This document shows, piece by piece, positions 63,362 to 64,000 of a DNA stretch of 64,000 nucleotides. The notes below the pieces were generated by a model. That model was not told the DNA's origin. It did no database searches and saw nothing but the letters and a program-made list of their open reading frames with translations. Origin of the DNA: an uncultured Pseudomonadales bacterium (GTDB lineage: Bacteria; Pseudomonadota; Gammaproteobacteria; Pseudomonadales; Pseudohongiellaceae). The position numbers and the translations under genes are program-made. How positions within the stretch are numbered: position 1 is the stretch's first letter; each line of letters begins with the position of its first letter. Where the stretch lies: the NCBI GenBank assembly GCA_947259995.1, contig CAMYOK010000002.1, forward strand, positions 62,001 through 126,000, given 5' to 3'.

Positions 63362-63853
63362 ATGAGCGAGACGATTGCACCACAAGATGAACCGGACGCA
63401 CCTACAGCCGGATTGCTGCGTCGTCTCGCGGCATTGCTCTATGATGCTTTTCTAGTGGCGGCTATCTGGATGGCCTTGGGCTTTGCGATGCAGTTTATTG
63501 TCGGCCCCGACACCAACCAGCTGGTCAATGGTCAAGTCCAAACAGACCCATTGCTTAGCGCTATTCTCTTCACTGGAGAGGTACTCAGTGCCGCGGGTTT
63601 TTATATTTGGTTCTGGATGCGAACAGGGCAAACTTTAGGCATGATCGCCTGGAGAATTAAAGCAGTAAGCGCGACGGGCAATTTGATGAACTTCAAACAG
63701 GCGGTGCTGCGTTTTGTTCTCGCTTGGCCTTCCTTCTTCTGTCTTGGGATTGGCTTTCTTTGGCTGTATTTCGACAAACATGGCAATGCAATCCATGACA
63801 TTCTTTCTGGGACGCAAGTTGTCGTCGTCGCTAAGGGCGCCAGAAACTTCTAA
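63362..63853 (+). CDS. RDD-family membrane protein
   Basis: 163 residues with two to three hydrophobic helices. The RDD motif is in AGLLRRLAALLYDAFLVAAIW (Arg and Asp of the first helix), and GQTLGMIAWRIKAV is the family's second landmark. RDD proteins are small membrane proteins, a few linked to sodium/proton exchange. It begins 5 bases after pntB but is probably its own unit; its stop abuts the stop of convergent lptG, a neighbourhood I recall from other gammaproteobacteria. Confidence 0.88.
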   Translation: MSETIAPQDEPDAPTAGLLRRLAALLYDAFLVAAIWMALGFAMQFIVGPDTNQLVNGQVQTDPLLSAILFTGEVLSAAGFYIWFWMRTGQTLGMIAWRIKAVSATGNLMNFKQAVLRFVLAWPSFFCLGIGFLWLYFDKHGNAIHDILSGTQVVVVAKGARNF

Positions 63854-64000
63854 TCAGACTTTACGTAGAAGGTATACACCTGACAAGCCACATATCGCAA
63901 TTGGAATCATCACGGCAATCACCGGGCTAAACCCATAGAGCAAACTTGCTGGCCCTAACACGCGTTGCGCAATGGTAAAGGCAAGCCCAATGCCTATGGC
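63854..64000 (-). CDS. lptG: LPS export permease LptG, C-terminal end (partial)
   Basis: The minus strand is open from the window edge to TGA at 63854-63856, giving 48 C-terminal residues: a helix (AIGIGLAFTIAQRVLG), then ASLLYGFSPVIAVMIPIAIC and LSGVYLLRKV. The GxxYG(L/F)-P pattern and final helix ending LLRK(V/A) are those of LptG/LptF permeases, which pull lipopolysaccharide from the inner membrane. The convergent RDD gene next door supports lptG over lptF. Identification rests on a short fragment. Confidence 0.7.
   Translation of the reverse strand, partial: AIGIGLAFTIAQRVLGPASLLYGFSPVIAVMIPIAICGLSGVYLLRKV

Noticed and set aside
1..64000. tRNA/rRNA genes, CRISPR arrays, insertion sequences, prophage or integrase genes
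   Set aside because: None was recognised on either strand; repeated short TGGT or GCAA patterns inside genes did not form arrays or terminal repeats.

Overview
The window reads as the chromosome of a marine-type gammaproteobacterium with base composition near 50% GC by eye. Pointers are the split transhydrogenase operon pntAA-pntAB-pntB next to an RDD protein and lptG, four TonB-dependent receptors (TBDRs) in 64 kb, a CYP153-type P450, copA/copB copper genes and many enzymes carrying export signals. Genus cannot be fixed by eye. No rRNA, tRNA, CRISPR array, insertion sequence or phage gene was seen.

Layout. 1-3.8 kb: end of a beta-propeller gene, a short TBDR and a secreted PD40 propeller. 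3.9-11.8 kb: copper island (copSR-type two-component system, multicopper oxidase copA, copB, a MerR regulator with a textbook 19-bp-spacer promoter, a Cu(I) P-type ATPase and a 32-residue membrane peptide). 11.8-15.7 kb: one operon encoding a YHYH-domain protein, an EF-hand protein and a BaeS/BaeR-like two-component system. 15.9-19.5 kb: SGNH hydrolase, SLC13 transporter, split-barrel-like protein, YehS protein. 19.6-27.8 kb: TBDR with a nested palindrome in its promoter, small secreted proteins, exported methyltransferase-like and aldolase-like proteins, GAF-GGDEF protein, lipoprotein. 28-40.9 kb: oxidoreductases, MetY, an operon GST-ferredoxin-CYP153-Tat-exported dehalogenase, secreted hydrolase, SDR plus saccharopine-dehydrogenase-like enzyme, GntP permease plus glycerate kinase. 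40.9-54.6 kb: TBDR, Tat-exported PLP aminotransferase, a tryptophan-tryptophylquinone (TTQ) amine dehydrogenase operon, a TPR-sulfotransferase and a large TBDR. 55-64 kb: MFS transporter, LeuB-like dehydrogenase facing a citramalate-synthase-like enzyme, pnt operon, RDD protein and the end of lptG.

The most striking signal is at 44.9-54.8 kb. A complete amine dehydrogenase operon (heavy chain, mauE, mauD, light chain, cytochrome c, MauG-like peroxidase) is preceded by a near-perfect sigma-54 promoter. The neighbouring TBDR/sulfotransferase operon has a second sigma-54-like promoter. I found no other good match in the intergenic regions I read. Two NtrC-like half-sites, 30 bp apart, lie about 113 and 143 bp upstream of the predicted amine dehydrogenase start. 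This suggests a nitrogen-controlled system in which a dedicated outer-membrane receptor and periplasmic oxidation of primary amines are expressed together. Light-chain residue spacing fits aromatic (aralkyl) amine dehydrogenase better than methylamine dehydrogenase, yet a MauG-like gene is present, which I recall as absent from the described aau cluster.

Start codons were moved inward from the longest frame wherever a ribosome-binding site and signal peptide supported it; these choices are stated per gene. All family assignments are by visual motif recognition, without database searches.
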